From: Listeria seeligeri serovar 1/2b str. SLCC3954
GTDB taxonomy: Bacteria > Bacillota > Bacilli > Lactobacillales > Listeriaceae
Direction: 5' to 3'
Assembly: GCF_000027145.1 (NCBI RefSeq)
Contig: NC_013891.1
Coordinates: forward strand, 1,860,001-1,924,000
Length of the DNA: 64,000 nucleotides
Shown: piece after piece, positions 41,464 through 50,806 of the stretch
How the letters are laid out: the number at the start of each line of letters is the position of its first letter
Position numbering within the stretch: position 1 is the stretch's first letter
Notes under the pieces: generated by a model
Seen by the model: only the letters and a program-made list of their open reading frames with translations
What the model was told of the DNA's origin: nothing
The model's database searches: none
Translations under genes and position numbers: made by a program

Positions 41464-43383
41464 TTAGTTAGTCTGTTTTTTCTTACGTTTTGTAAGGAAT
41501 AATGCCCCAAAACCTATACAAGCAAAACCTATTACTGTCCATCCAAAAAGATTACTGTCCCCTGTTTTTGGTAGCTCTTTTGTAGTTACTTTTAAAGCAG
41601 GGTTATTTGCATTTTGCCCATTTTCTTTACTATTTACCTTTTTTTCTGGATAGTTATCTGAGTTTGCTTTTCCGTTATTCCCTTTTCCGGGATTCTTTTT
41701 CGGTGGAACAGGTGTGATTGGCGTATCTTTGCTAGGTTTTTTCGTTACGTAGACAGTTACCTGTTTCGTAATATTTGTGCCTGTCGTGCGTAATGTAACC
41801 AAGTATTTACCAGGAGTTTTGAAATCTACTACATTAGTGAAGTTACTTGTAATAGTTTGGTTATTTGGTGTGACACTTGCATGAATATCGGCTAGAAATG
41901 CGGCTTCTGTTTTGGTGTCGCCCTCCACATAACTGATTTTATCGTCACTAGTTAATTTAATGGTTGGCGCTATGTTTTTCTTCACATGCACAGTAACTTG
42001 TTTCGTTACATCAGATCCAGCTACTTTTAACGTTACTAGATAGTCTCCAGCTGTCGTCAAGTCCACAACATCCGCAAAATTACTAGTTAGCCTTTCACTA
42101 GAAGGAGTTACAGTTGCATGAATATCATCTAAAAACGCGGCTTCTGTTTTTGTAGTTCCCATATCATAGCTGATTTCGTTATCATTTGAAATAGAAATTG
42201 CTTCTTTTTCCGCATACGGGACAGTGACGGTTCCAGAAAACAAATTATCGTCACTTGTAAATGTGTAACTTACATCTCCACTAACCGCTAAGTTATTCCA
42301 AGTAATGGTTCGCGTCGCTGCATCATAAATACCACCATTTTGTGGCTGGATTGTTTGAATCAAGTTACCACTTTTATCAAGTAAATCTTTAGGAATAGTA
42401 TATACAAGTTTATTTTCATTCGTAATTTGTGTAGTATCCTCTAGTATTTGATCAATCGCATTATAACTCGTAAGGTTACTATCTATTAAATTACTTAGGT
42501 CTTTCATTTTATTTCCAGCACAATCAAGCATTACTAGTGATTGAAGGTTACCGACATCTAAACTCGTTAGCTGATTATTATCACAATGAAGATATTTTAA
42601 AGCAGGGGCATTATTTAAATCTATATTCGCCAACTGATTATCAGAACAATAAAGATTCGATAACGCTATATTTTTACTCACATCCAAATTCACAAGCTGA
42701 TTATTCGTTACTGAAAAATAAGTTAAAACTTCATTTTTGCTTATATCAATATTAGTTAGTTTATTTTCATCACATAAAAAAGTAGTCAAACCTGTATTTT
42801 TGCTTACATCTATAGTCACTAACTCATTACCAGGACAATAAAGTGTAGTTAAATTCAGATTGTTTCCTAAAGCTATATCAGTTAATTGATTGTTAGAACA
42901 ATAAAGTTTAATTAATGCTGTATTTTTACTTACATCTAAAGTTGTTATCTGATTGTTAGAACAATAAAGTGTAGTTAAAGCTATATTACTACTTACATCT
43001 AAATTTTTCAGTTGATTACTGTTCATATTTAAATATACTAATCCAGTCAAATATTCTATTCCGGCACTATCTTTTATTCCTTGCTGAATACAAGACAATG
43101 ACGTTAGTTGAGCCAATTTACTTTCTGTCACTTCTGTATCAGCCGTTTCTCCAAGTGCGCTTGATACAGCTTTTGCCAAGTTATCATCTGGAAAGTAATC
43201 ATTATAAGTTTTAACTCCGGCTTGAACATTTTCATTTTTTACAATTTGGTTGGTTTTTTGGGAACTTTTTTCTATTTCTGTCGTTTGGGAAGTTGTACTT
43301 TCTGCATTTACTGCTGTTACAGGTAAATAACTAGCAACAGTCACACCTAAAATAAATACTAATATAAATCTTGGAAGTTTCAT
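41464..43383 (-). CDS. InlJ-like LRR surface protein, LPXTG-anchored
   Basis: A 639-residue cell-wall protein. Signal peptide about 1-27; N-cap region about 57-100; nine 21-residue leucine-rich repeats about 115-305 of the form LYCSNNQLTxLDVSKNxALxx. Seven carry Cys at the third position, like the cysteine ladder of InlJ. Then an Ig-like region about 315-395 and two roughly 75-residue related repeats (TKTEAAFLxDIHAxVTP) at about 397-550. A Pro/Lys/Asn-rich spacer leads to LPKTGD (about 604), a hydrophobic segment and KRKKK tail, a sortase A substrate. Likely host or surface binding. I do not recall this gene here in L. monocytogenes EGD-e. Confidence 0.88.
   Translation of the reverse strand: MKLPRFILVFILGVTVASYLPVTAVNAESTTSQTTEIEKSSQKTNQIVKNENVQAGVKTYNDYFPDDNLAKAVSSALGETADTEVTESKLAQLTSLSCIQQGIKDSAGIEYLTGLVYLNMNSNQLKNLDVSSNIALTTLYCSNNQITTLDVSKNTALIKLYCSNNQLTDIALGNNLNLTTLYCPGNELVTIDVSKNTGLTTFLCDENKLTNIDISKNEVLTYFSVTNNQLVNLDVSKNIALSNLYCSDNQLANIDLNNAPALKYLHCDNNQLTSLDVGNLQSLVMLDCAGNKMKDLSNLIDSNLTSYNAIDQILEDTTQITNENKLVYTIPKDLLDKSGNLIQTIQPQNGGIYDAATRTITWNNLAVSGDVSYTFTSDDNLFSGTVTVPYAEKEAISISNDNEISYDMGTTKTEAAFLDDIHATVTPSSERLTSNFADVVDLTTAGDYLVTLKVAGSDVTKQVTVHVKKNIAPTIKLTSDDKISYVEGDTKTEAAFLADIHASVTPNNQTITSNFTNVVDFKTPGKYLVTLRTTGTNITKQVTVYVTKKPSKDTPITPVPPKKNPGKGNNGKANSDNYPEKKVNSKENGQNANNPALKVTTKELPKTGDSNLFGWTVIGFACIGFGALFLTKRKKKQTN
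42546..43055 (-). repeat. Tandem 63-bp DNA repeats encoding LRRs
   Basis: About eight to nine degenerate 63-nt units, each encoding one 21-residue LRR. The AATAAAG-type segment encoding LYC and the CTGATTATT-type segment encoding NNQ recur on the plus strand. Repeat number could vary by recombination between strains. Confidence 0.75.
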
Positions 43384-43727
43384 ATATTCTTGCTCCTTCT
43401 GTCGTTGTAGTCCCTAATTTATCATTCCAATTAGAACCTTTAATATAATAACATATTAAAATGATAAATCATTATAACACTACTAAAAAAAACAAAAAAA
43501 CGCTTATATTGTGTCTTATTTGTGTCAAAACAATATCTGCCAGCTTTCAAATCGGAGGAAAACCTTTATTTAATGCGAATTTCATTTTAATCATTTTGTC
43601 CATTTTTACAACGCTTTTTAAATTGGAACAAAAAAAATACATTTTTTAATATTCGACAAATTTGATATCACAGGCTGACTCTAAAAAAAGCCAGCTAATA
43701 ATCATTTAGATTTTTAGCTGGCTTTTT
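43384..43727. other. 344-nt AT-rich gap upstream of the LRR gene
   Basis: Holds the LRR promoter region on the minus strand: a TATAAT -10 at 43476-43471 without a clear -35, an about 80-nt leader and the ribosome site GAAGGAG. The PhzF-side terminator is at 43683-43729. A 62-codon plus-strand frame (43461-43649) lacks a ribosome site and family match. Otherwise I see nothing. Confidence 0.6.
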
Positions 43728-43729
43728 TT
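43683..43729. terminator. Terminator after the PhzF-like gene
   Basis: AAAAAAAGCCAGCTAA / TTAGCTGGCTTTTTTT with a 15-nt loop; functional on either strand. Confidence 0.9.
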
Positions 43730-44606
43730 AAGTTTCTTCTATTTCCACTTCAAATTTCCCATTAAAACAAGCTGTCCCAGAAATACTTACTTCCTGAGCA
43801 CCTATCTTATCTTTCTCAATATGAACGAAAACCCTACCCTCACGATTAACATGTCGTCCTTGGTAAACCGTGATATCTTTAATTTCCTCCTCTAGATAAA
43901 TATGATTTAACGAATAAGCCCCCATCACACCCGATGCAGTTCCAGTAACAGAATCTTCTTTAGTTTCAGCAAATGGGGAAGAAAAATGTCTGGCAGAAAA
44001 TATACTTTCTTCTTCGGAAATAATGGCAAACGGATGAACCGACGATTTAGGAATTTCTTTTAAAATTATTGGAAATTGAGCTGCATCAGGCTTCATTTGG
44101 TCTAAAACCTGCTCATTTTTAACTGGTAATATCAATGTCCACGATCCAGTATTACCATATTGAATGGGCAATTCTGGATGTAGATCTTCTATTTTAATAT
44201 TCATGCTATGGCAAAGTGCTTCTTTATCTCCATTGAAATTAATGAATTTTGGTGTCGCTTGGTGCATCGTAATTTTTGGGTTCTTTGCTTCATAGTTAAT
44301 CTGTAAAACGCCAGCACCGGTTTCAATCTCAAGTTGTTGGTCGTCATTTCCATTTAATAGCGCAAAGATAGCTCCCATAGTAGCATGACCGCAAAGTGGT
44401 GTTTCAAACCCTGGTGTAAAATATCGTAATTTCATTGCAGCAAGCCCACTTTTACAAATAAAGACAGTCTCATTAAAACCAACTTTTTTGGCGATTTTTT
44501 GCATTTCATCTGTACTATAAGTGTCTCCAGCTAAAACAACTCCTGCTGGATTTCCTTGCCCAGGGATTGTAGTGAATGCGTCTACCCTCAAAACCGCACA
44601 TCTCAT
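43728..44606 (-). CDS. PhzF-family isomerase/epimerase-like protein
   Basis: A 292-residue two-domain protein of the PhzF/DAP-epimerase fold. Signatures: VDAFTTIPGQGNPAGVVL at 8-25, GFNETVFI (about 43-50; conserved Glu), LCGHATMGAIFALL (about 72-85) and DSVTGTASGVMGAY (about 217-230). Members isomerise diverse substrates; a phenazine role is not implied. It follows the glyoxalase-like gene by 17 nt, so they and the ArAE-like gene may form one unit. Confidence 0.88.
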   Translation of the reverse strand: MRCAVLRVDAFTTIPGQGNPAGVVLAGDTYSTDEMQKIAKKVGFNETVFICKSGLAAMKLRYFTPGFETPLCGHATMGAIFALLNGNDDQQLEIETGAGVLQINYEAKNPKITMHQATPKFINFNGDKEALCHSMNIKIEDLHPELPIQYGNTGSWTLILPVKNEQVLDQMKPDAAQFPIILKEIPKSSVHPFAIISEEESIFSARHFSSPFAETKEDSVTGTASGVMGAYSLNHIYLEEEIKDITVYQGRHVNREGRVFVHIEKDKIGAQEVSISGTACFNGKFEVEIEET

Positions 44607-44623
44607 ATAGCTATTCCCACTTT

Positions 44624-45001
44624 CTATTTCTCACAAATCGCAAAATAATTTCCTTCATTATCCGCAAAATTAAAAACGCGCCCCATTGGCAAATCAACTA
44701 ACTCCCCAACAGTGATTCCTTTATTTTTATATTCTTCATACAGTTCCGCAATGTTTTCTCCAAAAAGTAAAATGGATGGTGTGCCGAGGTTCATATCTGG
44801 ATTCATTTCAGCAACTTTCTTTTTATTTTGAAGTACAAAAGTAGTTCCGACATCTTTTGTTGGAGCAATTTCAATCCACTGAATTTCGCCATTTACTACT
44901 TCCTCTGAAACAACTACAAAATCCAATTTTTCGACCCAAAAATCTCTCACAGCTGCTTGATCTTCCACATATAACATTACTTGACCAATCTTTTTAATCA
45001 T
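44624..45001 (-). CDS. Glyoxalase/bleomycin-resistance (VOC) family protein
   Basis: A 125-residue vicinal-oxygen-chelate protein. Two beta-alpha-beta-beta-beta halves are apparent: MLYVEDQAAVRDFWVEKLDFVVVSEE at the start and a C-terminal VGELVDLPMGRVFNFADNEGNYFAICEK. The VFNFADNEGNYF element is the family's end-of-domain motif. Substrate unknown. It overlaps the upstream ArAE-like gene by 4 nt, which indicates co-translation. Confidence 0.85.
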   Translation of the reverse strand: MIKKIGQVMLYVEDQAAVRDFWVEKLDFVVVSEEVVNGEIQWIEIAPTKDVGTTFVLQNKKKVAEMNPDMNLGTPSILLFGENIAELYEEYKNKGITVGELVDLPMGRVFNFADNEGNYFAICEK

Positions 45002-45990
45002 CCTTTATCGCCCTCTCGTATTTTCATTTTTTCTTGCAAGCCGAACTCTGCGTAAAAGTCACGTTTCATTTCTAATAAATAACGTAAATCGTTCATAAAT
45101 TGAAAAAGTGTCGCGCGGTTTTCAAATTCTGCGCGTGTTTCTGGAAGCTTACTACTTCTAAATTCATGCACCATTTTCGTGATTTCCGCCACCAAATCCT
45201 CCGCGGTATTATGCTCATCCAAAGTCTGCGCTGTTTTCTCAGTGATTTCTGCGAGCGCCATACTTTGCTCTGAAGAATGATGGAATGCCACTAAATGTCG
45301 TTTCATTTGGGTTAAAATCCGATATTGCACCAGTCGCATGTCCACATACTGCGAATAGTAATGCGAGGAAGCGAAAAATTGGTTATCTAAATTTCGAGCG
45401 GCTTTTTCCTGTGCATAATCTAATGTACCCTTTAATTGATGTAATAATCCAGCTTCATCATGATATTCAGATTGATTTCGTAATCCTTGCGTCATTTCAG
45501 TTAAAATTTGCCGCATAATCGCTTCAATTTTTTGCTGACTTCGTTTCAATTCGTCTTCCATTTTGGGCATATATAAATTTAAAATAATCGCAATTCCTGC
45601 TCCGACTGCCATAAGTAAAAGTTCATTTTTAAACCAAAAGAATGACAGCGATTGTTCTAATAAAATATGCGATACAAGCACTGAACTGACAACAATTCCA
45701 TCGGCAACGTGTAATTTTACAGCAAGCGGAATGAAAATCAATAAATAAAGTCCAAAACTCACTGCATTATAGCCAAGTAGCAAGAAAAATATTGCTGCAA
45801 TGCTTAACGCCAAAACAGTCGAGTAAACGCGCTGAATGGCTAATTGTAAAGACCCTTTTTTCGTATTTTGTACACTTAGAATTGCGATAATCCCTGCCGA
45901 AACAGCATATTCCAAATGTAGCCATTCCGCCAAAATAATTGCTAAAGTTGCTGCAATCGCGGTTTTCACAGTCCGCATTCCAATCCGCAT
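44998..45990 (-). CDS. Aromatic acid exporter (ArAE/DUF939)-like membrane protein
   Basis: A 330-residue protein with about five to six N-terminal TM segments (residues about 8-135) and a cytoplasmic helical C-terminal domain, the layout of the Bacillus YqjA/DUF939 ArAE branch. MRTVKTAIAATLAIILAEWLHLEYAVSAGIIAILSVQNTKKGSL is the typical start. Probable small-molecule exporter; substrate unknown. The ATG at 45990 follows AAAGGGGACAG. Confidence 0.82.
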   Translation of the reverse strand: MRIGMRTVKTAIAATLAIILAEWLHLEYAVSAGIIAILSVQNTKKGSLQLAIQRVYSTVLALSIAAIFFLLLGYNAVSFGLYLLIFIPLAVKLHVADGIVVSSVLVSHILLEQSLSFFWFKNELLLMAVGAGIAIILNLYMPKMEDELKRSQQKIEAIMRQILTEMTQGLRNQSEYHDEAGLLHQLKGTLDYAQEKAARNLDNQFFASSHYYSQYVDMRLVQYRILTQMKRHLVAFHHSSEQSMALAEITEKTAQTLDEHNTAEDLVAEITKMVHEFRSSKLPETRAEFENRATLFQFMNDLRYLLEMKRDFYAEFGLQEKMKIREGDKG

Positions 45991-46045
45991 AAGCTCTGTC
46001 CCCTTTCTATGTCCAACTTATCATAGCACGAAAGCGAAAATCGCA

Positions 46046-46078
46046 AAAGAAAAACCTTGAAGATCCCTCTTCAAAGTT
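46046..46078 (-). terminator. Terminator after dedA
   Basis: Minus strand: AACTTTGAAGA, GGGA loop, TCTTCAAGGTT, then TTTCTTTT. Confidence 0.8.
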
Positions 46079-46084
46079 AGCTAT

Positions 46085-46708
46085 TTATTCTTCATCTAAT
46101 GTTTTTTTGAAGCGTACTCGGAAAAAGAACCCTAAGCCCACAACTACAATTACAGCTATTATGCCATAAATAATCGTCGAAAAACTATCCATGAACACAA
46201 CAATTTCATTCCAAGACTCGCCTAGAAAAGCACCTAGTCCAATTAAAATTGTATTCCACAGCAAGCTTCCCGCCGTCGTCAAGACTAAGAATCGTGACAT
46301 TTTCATCTGTGTCATCCCAGCTGGAATCGAAATCAAGCTTCGTATAAGTGGAATCATCCGGCATAAAAATACCGCCCAACTTCCATATTTCAAAAAGAAA
46401 TTTTCTGCACGTTCAATATCTGATTCCTTTAATCGCAAAATTCGCCCATGCTTTAAAACGATTTTTGTCAGTCGCTCTTTACCAAAATACGAAGCTACTT
46501 TATACAGCAAAATAGCCCCAACGACCGAACCCAGTGTTGCTACAATAATCACCATCACTACGTTTAGCGATGAAACAGTCGTCATAAATCCACCAAAAGT
46601 TAAGATAATCTCAGAGGGAATCGGTGGAAACAAGTTTTCAACCATAATCAATAAAAAAATACCAATATAGCCAAAATCAGCCATAATACTTGTAATCCAT
46701 GTTTCCAA
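46085..46708 (-). CDS. DedA-family membrane protein
   Basis: A 207-residue protein of the DedA/SNARE-associated family, now linked to undecaprenyl-phosphate or phospholipid flipping. Hallmarks: ENLFPPIPSEIILTFGG (about 23-39), LCRMIPLIRSLISIPAGMTQM (about 115-135) and several TM segments. TTG at 46708 (LETWITSIMADFGYIG) is preferred, with GGGAG 8 nt upstream; ATG at 46723 has no clear site. It stands alone, with its own terminator. Confidence 0.85.
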   Translation of the reverse strand: METWITSIMADFGYIGIFLLIMVENLFPPIPSEIILTFGGFMTTVSSLNVVMVIIVATLGSVVGAILLYKVASYFGKERLTKIVLKHGRILRLKESDIERAENFFLKYGSWAVFLCRMIPLIRSLISIPAGMTQMKMSRFLVLTTAGSLLWNTILIGLGAFLGESWNEIVVFMDSFSTIIYGIIAVIVVVGLGFFFRVRFKKTLDEE

Positions 46709-46803
46709 AAAACACACTCCCATACTTTATTTCCCTTTTAAAGTAAGTGCTTGCTTTTTAAGTTTACTATAGTGGTGCTCATTTTTCAATTGTTTTACTT
46801 GAA

Positions 46804-46839
46804 ATAAAAGAACTTGATACCTAAAAAGTACCAAGTTCT
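46804..46839 (-). terminator. Terminator after the phosphohexomutase gene
   Basis: Minus strand: AGAACTTGGTAC, loop, GTATCAAGTTCT, then TTTATTT. Confidence 0.85.
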
Positions 46840-46845
46840 GCTCGT

Positions 46846-48357
46846 TTAAATTTCTAAATTAGCTTTCGTTGCAAAAAATCCAGCCAATCGGTCTTTCACT
46901 TTTTGAATCCCGCCAACTTCATCGCTCTCTAAATTCATTGGCATGACAGGTTCATGTAAGCTCATGCGGAGTAAAAACCAACCTTCGCCAAGTTCGCCGC
47001 TTGTATTCACTCGAATGCCTTCTTGATTAATGGGTTCAAGGGACATATCCGCATCCGCTTCCACAAATTTCCGGAAATCAGTCAACACTTCTTGCCCATA
47101 AGTTTTAAAATCTGAAGCTGTGATACTCAATCGAATTTCTTCACTTTCTGCTGGTTCTTTTAAGTTCGCTATTAAATCCGGCAAGTCTTGACCATTTTTA
47201 CGTAAACTTGCATAGATCATTAAAATTTTAGCGATTAAATAAGCGCCGTCATCTAGGAAATAGTTTTCTTTTAATGCCGCATGTCCACTTACTTCAATGG
47301 CGATTTCAGATGGGGTTCCTTCTCTATTTAGTCGAAGCGCCTCATTGATTACATTTCGGTAACCACGTTTAAAACGATGCTGTTTTCCACCTTTTGCTTC
47401 AATAAAAGCTTCTAAATGACCGGAAGTAGTTGAGTCTGTCACAATCGTCGTTCCTGGTTTTTCTTCTAAAATAATGCTAGAAATAACGGCAATTAATGGG
47501 TTACGGTTTAAACTTTCGCCGTGTTTGTCCATGATTGCAGCTCGGTCCACATCGGTATCAAAAATCACACCCAAATCCGCCCCGCTTGCAAGAACTGCTG
47601 TCTTCAAACTTGCCATTGCTGCTTCATTATCAGGATTAGGAATATGATTAGGAAAATTACCATCCGGCTCCAAAAATTGGCTTCCAGAAATATCAGCTCC
47701 AAGTTCAGCTAATACTTGCTCTGCGAAGAAACCACCTGCCCCATTTCCAGCATCTACAATAATATGACTGCCTTGTAGCGGTTTCAATTTATCTTCTGCA
47801 TCTGTAATTCCAGCTCTAATTTTAGTGGTTAAGTCAGCTGCATATGTAGTGAGTAAATCGGCTTTTGTGATTTTCCCAGAATTGGTGCCATTTTCTATAA
47901 ATGATGCATCTGCATGTGCCACAATGTAGTCAATATCTTCATGCTCGGCGCCACCAGATTTTGTAAATAATTTTAGTCCATTATACATAAAAGGTAAGTG
48001 ACTTGCTGTAATCATAATACCCGCATCACAGTTATAACCTTCGTACTGTGTCGCCATAAACATCGCTGGCGTAGTTGCAAGTCCGACATCAACAACGTCT
48101 ATATCCGCAAAAACAAGTCCTTTTATGAGTGCAGCTTTTAAACGTTCGGCCGAAAGTCTGCTGTCATGACCAATTGCCACTTTTGCTTGACCTTCCACCT
48201 GTTTTTCTTCTTTTAGCCATTTCGCAAATCCATAAGCAATCTTTTCTACACGTTCATCTGTCAGCGTAATCTGATTTTTTTCCGTAGCAATCGCAATTCC
48301 ACGTATGTCTGATCCGTTTTGCAGTGCTTCTAACGCTTTCGTTTCTGATTGGTTCAT
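46846..48357 (-). CDS. Phosphoglucomutase/phosphomannomutase (ManB type)
   Basis: A 503-residue alpha-D-phosphohexomutase. The phosphoserine loop is ITASHLPFMYNGLKLF (about 117-132). The metal loop DTDVDRAAIMD lies near 275-285, the sugar-binding EVSGHAALKENYFLDDGAY near 352-370, and the phosphate-binding C-terminal RVNTSGELGEGWFLLRMSLHEP. HLP rather than HNP in the Ser loop resembles the ManB/PMM branch. It likely supplies glucose-1-P or mannose-1-P for wall glycans. Confidence 0.9.
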   Translation of the reverse strand: MNQSETKALEALQNGSDIRGIAIATEKNQITLTDERVEKIAYGFAKWLKEEKQVEGQAKVAIGHDSRLSAERLKAALIKGLVFADIDVVDVGLATTPAMFMATQYEGYNCDAGIMITASHLPFMYNGLKLFTKSGGAEHEDIDYIVAHADASFIENGTNSGKITKADLLTTYAADLTTKIRAGITDAEDKLKPLQGSHIIVDAGNGAGGFFAEQVLAELGADISGSQFLEPDGNFPNHIPNPDNEAAMASLKTAVLASGADLGVIFDTDVDRAAIMDKHGESLNRNPLIAVISSIILEEKPGTTIVTDSTTSGHLEAFIEAKGGKQHRFKRGYRNVINEALRLNREGTPSEIAIEVSGHAALKENYFLDDGAYLIAKILMIYASLRKNGQDLPDLIANLKEPAESEEIRLSITASDFKTYGQEVLTDFRKFVEADADMSLEPINQEGIRVNTSGELGEGWFLLRMSLHEPVMPMNLESDEVGGIQKVKDRLAGFFATKANLEI

Positions 48358-48423
48358 GTCATTCCTCCAGCTTTTATATTTTCCACTTCATTATAGCTTA
48401 TATTGCGCATAATTCACATAGTT

Positions 48424-49299
48424 TTAAGAAACATTTCGTTTTTTCGCAATAATAATTTGTAAATCGACCGTTAGTGCTTCTGGCGGATTGATGAGCAGTT
48501 CAGCTTTTTTCTCCTCGGAAATATGCCAACCAAGAGGCGTCATTTCTAAAAAATCGGCAAATAAATCTTTCGCAATTGGTGCCATATATGTGATTTGTTC
48601 GACATTTTCTACGGTTAGCCTTTCTGCTAAACGCGACGTAACTGAATCATTGGAATAAGTACTTTTTTCATCTAGATAAATAAATTCGCGCAATTCTCGT
48701 AAATAGTTTGCTTCTGGCACTACTTTAAGCAAAAAGCCTTCATCCAAAAGTAATCGTTTAAATTCTTCATAATTTGATGGCGATAGAATGTTCAAAATAA
48801 CATCAGCTGTACCCGTTTGATTGGGACAATTAGCTAAATCAGCTACTTCCCAAACTATTCCCGGATAATCCCGTGCTGCTTGTTTCACACCTTCTTTGGC
48901 AATATCCAGTCCCGCAGCGTGAACTTTTTTCCCATTATTTTGAAGTGATTGTACTACGTGTGCCAAATGGCTTCCTTCACCGCATCCCGCATCATATACA
49001 ACCAATTCTTCCGCAGTTGATGTAGTGATAATTTCGGCAACCCGTTTCATTAACGGTTCAAAAAAGCCACTTGCAATCACTTTTTTTCTTGATTCAAAAA
49101 GGGCTTGATCGTATTTGGTTTTATGAGCTTGTTTCAGTAAATGCAAATACCCCGGCTTAGCAACATCAAATTGATGATTTTCTGAACAAATAAATCCGTT
49201 TGGTTCCTCAAAATGAAAGGGACCTGCACAAATCGGACAAGCTAAAAGTGAGATATTTTGGATGATGGCTTGCTTATTAATCTCCATTTTTGATAACAC
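48424..49299 (-). CDS. RlmA-type 23S rRNA (guanine-N1) methyltransferase
   Basis: A 291-residue SAM methyltransferase. An N-terminal zinc finger (CPICAGPFHF, then FICSENHQFD, at about 21-44) is followed by GYLHLL and the SAM motif VVYDAGCGEGSHLAHV (about 98-113). This layout is RlmA(I/II) (G745/G748). GTG at 49299 follows GAGTGG; ATG at 49287 is equally possible. It stands between the dfrA terminator and the mutase gene. Confidence 0.85.
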   Translation of the reverse strand: MLSKMEINKQAIIQNISLLACPICAGPFHFEEPNGFICSENHQFDVAKPGYLHLLKQAHKTKYDQALFESRKKVIASGFFEPLMKRVAEIITTSTAEELVVYDAGCGEGSHLAHVVQSLQNNGKKVHAAGLDIAKEGVKQAARDYPGIVWEVADLANCPNQTGTADVILNILSPSNYEEFKRLLLDEGFLLKVVPEANYLRELREFIYLDEKSTYSNDSVTSRLAERLTVENVEQITYMAPIAKDLFADFLEMTPLGWHISEEKKAELLINPPEALTVDLQIIIAKKRNVS

Positions 49300-49317
49300 T
49301 AAAAATCCACTCCACTC

Positions 49318-49349
49318 GAAAAACGTTGCCTATTTTCAGGCAACGTTTC
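49318..49349 (-). terminator. Terminator after dfrA
   Basis: Minus strand: AAACGTTGCCT, 6-nt loop, AGGCAACGTTTTT. It ends the ABC-F/thyA/dfrA run. Confidence 0.88.
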
Positions 49350-49351
49350 TA

Positions 49352-49837
49352 CTAATTTCTTTCATACGTATAAAAAGTATAGCCGTACTTGTTCTTTTCG
49401 TCTTTATCATGTGGCTCGCGCGATACTTCCGTAAAGTTTTCCCAGTCTACTTCGGGAAATGCTGTATCCGCTTCAAACGTAGCATCAATTTTCGTTACGA
49501 TTAATTTATCTGCTACGTCCATAAATAATCGGTAAATTTCAGCCCCACCAGCAATATAAATCGCTTCATCTTGTTCCTTTGCCAGAGCTAATACTTCGTC
49601 GCGCGAATGGATAACATCAGCATCCGCTAATTGAAGTGAAGTATCACGAGTTAAGACAATCGTTTTTCTGTTCGGTAACGCTTTTCCAAGTGATTCATAA
49701 GTTTTCCGACCCATTACAAGGGTTTTTCCAGTGGTGGTTTTTTTGAAAAATTGTAAATCACCTGGTAAGTGCCACGGCATTTTGTTATCTTTGCCAATAT
49801 TTCCGGCGCGGTCTTGTGCCCAAATAAAAATAATCAT
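49352..49837 (-). CDS. dfrA: Dihydrofolate reductase
   Basis: A 161-residue enzyme regenerating tetrahydrofolate. FIWAQDRAGNIGKDNKMPWHLPGDLQFFKKTT at 3-34 is the chromosomal DHFR signature, with Asp-27-like acid in the DLQFF segment. MGRKTYESLGKALPNRKTIVLTR and IAGGAEIYRLF follow. Downstream of thyA by 12 nt, which produces dihydrofolate, so substrate supply is coupled. Confidence 0.96.
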   Translation of the reverse strand: MIIFIWAQDRAGNIGKDNKMPWHLPGDLQFFKKTTTGKTLVMGRKTYESLGKALPNRKTIVLTRDTSLQLADADVIHSRDEVLALAKEQDEAIYIAGGAEIYRLFMDVADKLIVTKIDATFEADTAFPEVDWENFTEVSREPHDKDEKNKYGYTFYTYERN

Positions 49838-49849
49838 TTAAGAACCTCC

Positions 49850-50794
49850 TTATACAGAAATTGGTGCTTTAATAGATGCGTCTGGATTATAACCGTCTAG
49901 CGAAATATCTGCTACATCAAAATCAAAAATAGTTGCTGGTTTATCGGATAAAACAAGTTTTGGAAGTGCATGAGGCGTGCGTGAAAGCTGTTCCTTCACT
50001 TGTTCAATATGGTTATTATAGAGATGAGCGTCCCCCATTGTATGCACAAACTCTCCCACATCAAGCCCTGTTTCCCGCGCAATTAAATGAGTTAACAGTG
50101 CATAACTAGCAATATTAAACGGTACACCTAAGAAAATATCGGCACTACGTTGATACAATTGGCAAGATAATTTCCCGTCAGCTACATAAAATTGAAAAAG
50201 CGTATGACAAGGTGGTAAAGCCATATTTGGCACATCTTCTGGATTCCAAGCAGATACAATCAATCGACGCGAATTAGGGTTTGTTTTGATAAGCTCAATC
50301 ACATCTGCTAATTGGTCAATCGTTTCTCCTTGCGATGTTTTCCATTCGCGCCACTGTTTCCCGTAAATATTACCCAGCTCACCGTATTTTTTCGCGAAAT
50401 CAGCATCTTCTAAAATACGGATTTTAAAACTTTCCATTTCCGCTTGATATACTTCTTTAAAAGCAGGATCGCTTTCTGCTCGTAAGCCAAAATTCGTCAT
50501 ATCTTCGCCTTTGTAATCAGCGCTTTTAACAAAACGTTCAAATGCCCATTCGTTCCAAATATTATTTTTATGTTGTAAAAGGTAGCGAATATTCGTATCT
50601 CCATGTAAAAACCAGAGCAATTCACTCACTACAAGTTTAAATGGTACACGTTTTGTTGTCATAATTGGAAAACCATCTTGCAAATTAAAGCGCATTTGGT
50701 AGCCAAATGTACTGATTGTTCCTGTTCCAGTGCGGTCTCCTTTTTGTGTTCCGTTCTCTAAAACGTACTTTTCTAAATCCAAATATTGTTTCAT
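49850..50794 (-). CDS. thyA: Thymidylate synthase (ThyA type)
   Basis: A 314-residue enzyme methylating dUMP with methylene-THF. Active-site segment [14 protein letters not shown] (about 192-205) carries the nucleophilic Cys. [16 protein letters not shown] and [20 protein letters not shown] are family signatures. ATG at 50794 follows AAGGAGTGCGAACG; a GTG three codons upstream overlaps the ribosome site and is rejected. It starts 12 nt after the ABC-F gene. Confidence 0.96.
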   Translation of the reverse strand: MKQYLDLEKYVLENGTQKGDRTGTGTISTFGYQMRFNLQDGFPIMTTKRVPFKLVVSELLWFLHGDTNIRYLLQHKNNIWNEWAFERFVKSADYKGEDMTNFGLRAESDPAFKEVYQAEMESFKIRILEDADFAKKYGELGNIYGKQWREWKTSQGETIDQLADVIELIKTNPNSRRLIVSAWNPEDVPNMALPPCHTLFQFYVADGKLSCQLYQRSADIFLGVPFNIASYALLTHLIARETGLDVGEFVHTMGDAHLYNNHIEQVKEQLSRTPHALPKLVLSDKPATIFDFDVADISLDGYNPDASIKAPISV

Positions 50795-50806
50795 CGTTCG
50801 CACTCC

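Noticed and set aside
41464-43383. Recent insertion by a transposon at the LRR gene
   Set aside because: No terminal inverted repeats, target duplications or transposase remnants were seen at its borders.
43461-43649. 62-codon plus-strand ORF in the gap upstream of the LRR gene
   Set aside because: Very AT-rich, no ribosome site, no family resemblance; it covers the LRR promoter.
46191-46670. 159-codon plus-strand ORF antisense to dedA
   Set aside because: Mirror of the DedA frame, no ribosome site.
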